The position numbers and the translations under genes are program-made. The notes under the pieces were generated by a model. That model was not told the DNA's origin. It did not search any database and saw nothing but the letters and a program-made list of their open reading frames with translations. DNA of 62,000 nt. It comes from Lingula anatina. Taxonomy: Eukaryota > Brachiopoda > Lingulata > Lingulida > Lingulidae. Where the stretch lies: assembly GCF_001039355.2 (NCBI RefSeq), contig NW_019773936.1, forward strand, positions 308,643-370,642, given 5' to 3'. Of this stretch, positions 59,528 to 62,000 are shown one piece after another. Every line of letters begins with the position of its first letter. Positions within the stretch are counted from its first letter, which is position 1.

Positions 59528-61443
59528 TCATGCCGTTGATTCATTTTTCTGTTTACGTTTTGGACGGAGGTCAAACCTCGAAAACCTCTCTTTCGGCTGC
59601 TTGGGACCTGGCTTCGGTGCTGGTTTGACGTGTATCATTTTGAGTTCTGGGCGTGGTATTGCTCCCACTGGCGCCATCAAGCTAGTTAACATTGCCATTC
59701 CTGACGTTCTGATTTCGTCCTTCGGTTCAACGCCAGATAGTGTAGCGGTGGGTTCAAAGGACTGCAGCACGCCGTTTTCCGTCTGGGCATCTTCCGATGG
59801 CCCAAGGGCTGTACTACAGTTATCAGTGTTGTCTTGGTCTTCCTCTGGTTCTTCTTCAGTTTCCAAATCCTGTACTTCTCCTGGTACGATATAAACAGCG
59901 TGTCTGTCAGGCTCCTGCAGCTGTGAGGGCATGTCAGTGTTAGTCTCGACAGGGCTGATTGATTTGTCCGTCTCATCTTGCCAGCGCATTACCTCGTTTA
60001 GTTCTATCGTGTCAGCGGTTGGGTTTTCCCTGTGGAGACAAATGCAACTAACATAAATGACTGATCTATCAGAAAAGAAGAATGAATGGCAGTTTCGCTG
60101 AGATTTGGCTGTATATCTGTACGTAAACCCAGCCTTTTCAATACAGGACATCTTGTTCGCTTTTTTATGACATTAACAGGCTTTCGTATTGTTTCACTTT
60201 TTAAAAATCTTATTGGAAATATACCAATAACCTGGCACTGCACTGACCTTACAGGTATCACCTTGACCTTAGATGTCCATTTCTTACTCAACCTGTAACC
60301 ACCGGCCAATAATAAAACCGCAGCCAGGAGCAAGAAGACACACGTCACGGGCAGTTTCCAGGGGCTTAAAACACAGTAGTAATGGTCTTCCTCATCTATA
60401 CAGTCATAAAACGTTGGGCAGCGGCATTTGGTGCCCTTTTCCATCTCTGTTTCACACCTTTCTCCACTGTATCCTGCATCGCACACGCATTCGTAACCAT
60501 CAAATGAAGAAGCACGGTCGAAACTGGTGCAATTTGCGTCCTGACCAAGACCTACGCATTGTCCATACTCACAAGGATTGGCGAGTACGAATATGTGGAA
60601 TGATACCAATGGAGCGTACGGTGACCGTTTCCTTCCATCCTTCCCAGTTACATTGAACGCTACTTCGCCATGGAAATGTCGAGAAGAGTTAATATAAACT
60701 TTGCGTACCTTAACACTGCCAAGGGTACCTAAAGTTTGGAAGACCTGTTCCTCAGGTGCGTTTTTGTTAATGTCCTGCATCACGAGAGTATAGTTTTCGG
60801 CCATGGGATGATTAATGATGAACTGGAGTTGCTCATTCTTGTCAGGATCAGTTAGGATGAGATCTCCTACATGTTTCAGGTCAGTTTTTCCTTCAACAGC
60901 AATGTTATATGTGGTCGACACCAGGAACTGTGTTGCAGAATTGTGACCAAGATTTAAAAATGATACCACGGCAGGGTCATTGGTGGCATTAACATGTAGT
61001 TTCACCTCTGACGTTACAACGTAGGGGCGAAAGTTTTTCACGCTCGGTGGCACTTCCTTCATTTTAACAGTTACGGTATCAAGGCCATTGAAGTCTTTTT
61101 CGGGTATATACATCAGCAAACCTTCGGCAGAAATATTAGCGTACCCATGTCGTGGTGGCCTGACGACTTCAAAATAAACCTGATCATTTTCCGAATCAGA
61201 AAACTCCAGCTGCTTCTGAAAGTCTTTCTGATCTTCCATAAGGTAAAGCTCTGTCGTAACTAGTTTAGGTGGGTTATTCTCAATGCCTGGGCTCATAATA
61301 ACCACGGCAAACTGTGTGGGTGCAATCTCAGTACCAGTGGATCTCTTGCGACGTGCAGTGCGTCCTGGTTGGTTAAGTGAACATACCTGAATAGAAAAAA
61401 CACATAATATGAATATTTCAAAATGTGACCTTTTACATGACAA
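59528..61443 (-). CDS. Type I membrane protein: cadherin-like repeats, EGF domain, TM, cytoplasmic tail (2 exons seen)
   Basis: Exon A ends at 60248 (donor AG|GTCAGT) and exon B is 60029-59528, joined at a split Arg codon; the total is 565 aa from ATG 61443. Residues 8-23 are hydrophobic and could be a signal peptide. However, TTTTTTCTATTCAG stands just before 61386, so exon A may instead be internal, starting at VCSLNQPG. RRKR (31-34) is a furin-like site. Residues about 60-130 contain PPRHGYANISAEG and DFNGLDTVTVKM, the bacterial/cadherin-like Ig pattern, and a second such domain follows. One EGF module (NPCEYGQC...CVCDAGYSGERC) lies at about 295-340. TM at about 364-385. The tail is acidic (LETEEEPEEDQD), then basic (RFDLRPKRKQK). 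Unidentified; presumably a cell-surface adhesion or receptor-like protein. Confidence 0.75.
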
Positions 61444-62000
61444 ATTAAAACAGTGGCGGACACCTTAGATTTTGACCCCTCTTTCGAACCGGAAACAAGC
61501 AGAAATGAAAAAATTAAGATTCTGAGCTATTGGTATCAGCTATAAAACTTTTGCCTTATGAGGGTACAGTCAAACCATTTGGGGCATCAGCCCATAGACT
61601 AGTTGTTAAAAATACTTATATAATCCAGCGTACCCGAGCACTGATGGTATTTTTGGAGTAGCTCACTCTTTGATCAATATCACAGTCTTCATTCACCTGA
61701 TGCCATCTCCGGGTTTCTGAAATAGTAAAAAACAAAAACTGAACTTACTAAGCAACTGTTTGCTAAACCAATAATAAATACAGTGATCACCAGAAAAGCA
61801 GGTTCACAATTTGCAAAGAAAATCAGATTCTACTCCTTTTGTGCAACAAGGCTGTTGTGGCATGCTTAGTGGCATGCTGTAGTTTATTCTATAAGCGCCG
61901 TTATATTTTCATAATCCACATTTGATTATTAATTTACCTGTGTTCCAATATATCAACACTGGCTCTAGCCCCTGTTGTACTGAGTCTGGCTTAAAAGAAG
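61444..62000. other. Upstream of the membrane-protein gene; possible small exon
   Basis: On the minus strand a 20-bp block between CTATTTCAG and GTGAAT (about 61717-61698) has splice borders and could be a small exon, but its frame cannot be tested. Otherwise no feature seen. The window ends before the 5' end of this gene can be settled. Confidence 0.3.

Noticed and set aside
1-62000. tRNA or rRNA genes
   Set aside because: I looked for B-box-like GGTTCRANYCC words and conserved rRNA blocks and saw none that fit; a covariance search would be needed to exclude degenerate copies.

Overview
This is animal nuclear DNA. It is AT-rich, its genes are split by short GT-AG introns, it carries many microsatellites and homopolymer runs, and it holds remnants of at least eight transposon classes (Tc1/mariner, Harbinger-like, hAT, MULE-like, Penelope, two LINEs, an LTR element, several MITE families). 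The proteins (Ly6-type GPI protein, MCC carboxyltransferase, invertebrate-type EF-hand protein, HSL-family hydrolases, EGF membrane protein) and the repeats fit a marine invertebrate such as a lancelet, echinoderm, hemichordate, mollusc or brachiopod. I cannot name the species from sequence alone.

Layout. 1-1630 is intergenic. 1631-3328 (+) is a three-exon Ly6/uPAR-like gene. 3884-13237 (-) is a complete 17-exon gene for a methylcrotonoyl-CoA carboxylase beta-type carboxyltransferase of 570 aa, convergent with the Ly6 gene. An intact second copy of its first exon lies at 16656-16817, and an LTR plus a MITE sit between the two first exons. 17080-22430 is a transposon graveyard: a MULE/vertnin-like relic, a Penelope GIY-YIG relic, a LINE relic and a hAT relic. 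23040-27070 is a tandem duplication; each unit ends in an intronless 181-aa EF-hand gene on the minus strand. 27070-37400 is gene-poor and contains a foldback MITE and two weak candidate first exons. 37425-39390 is a 5'-truncated LINE, inserted about 15-20 bp from the splice donor of a minus-strand exon encoding a signal peptide (39417-39558). 41912-56471 (+) is a tandem array of three eight-exon HSL-family alpha/beta-hydrolase genes. Copy 2 carries a Tc1/mariner element in intron 3 and a Harbinger-like element upstream. Copy 3 is a mosaic of the other two and has lost a splice acceptor. 58063-58930 repeats the signal-peptide exon region in broken form. 59528-61443 (-) is a type I membrane protein with cadherin-like repeats, one EGF domain, a TM segment and an acidic-then-basic cytoplasmic tail.

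The genes do not form one pathway. What unites the window is repeated local duplication (first exon of the MCC gene, EF-hand unit, hydrolase array, signal-peptide exon) followed by transposon insertion. The duplicates act as empty-site controls, so several insertions can be dated relative to the duplications and given exact target-site duplications.
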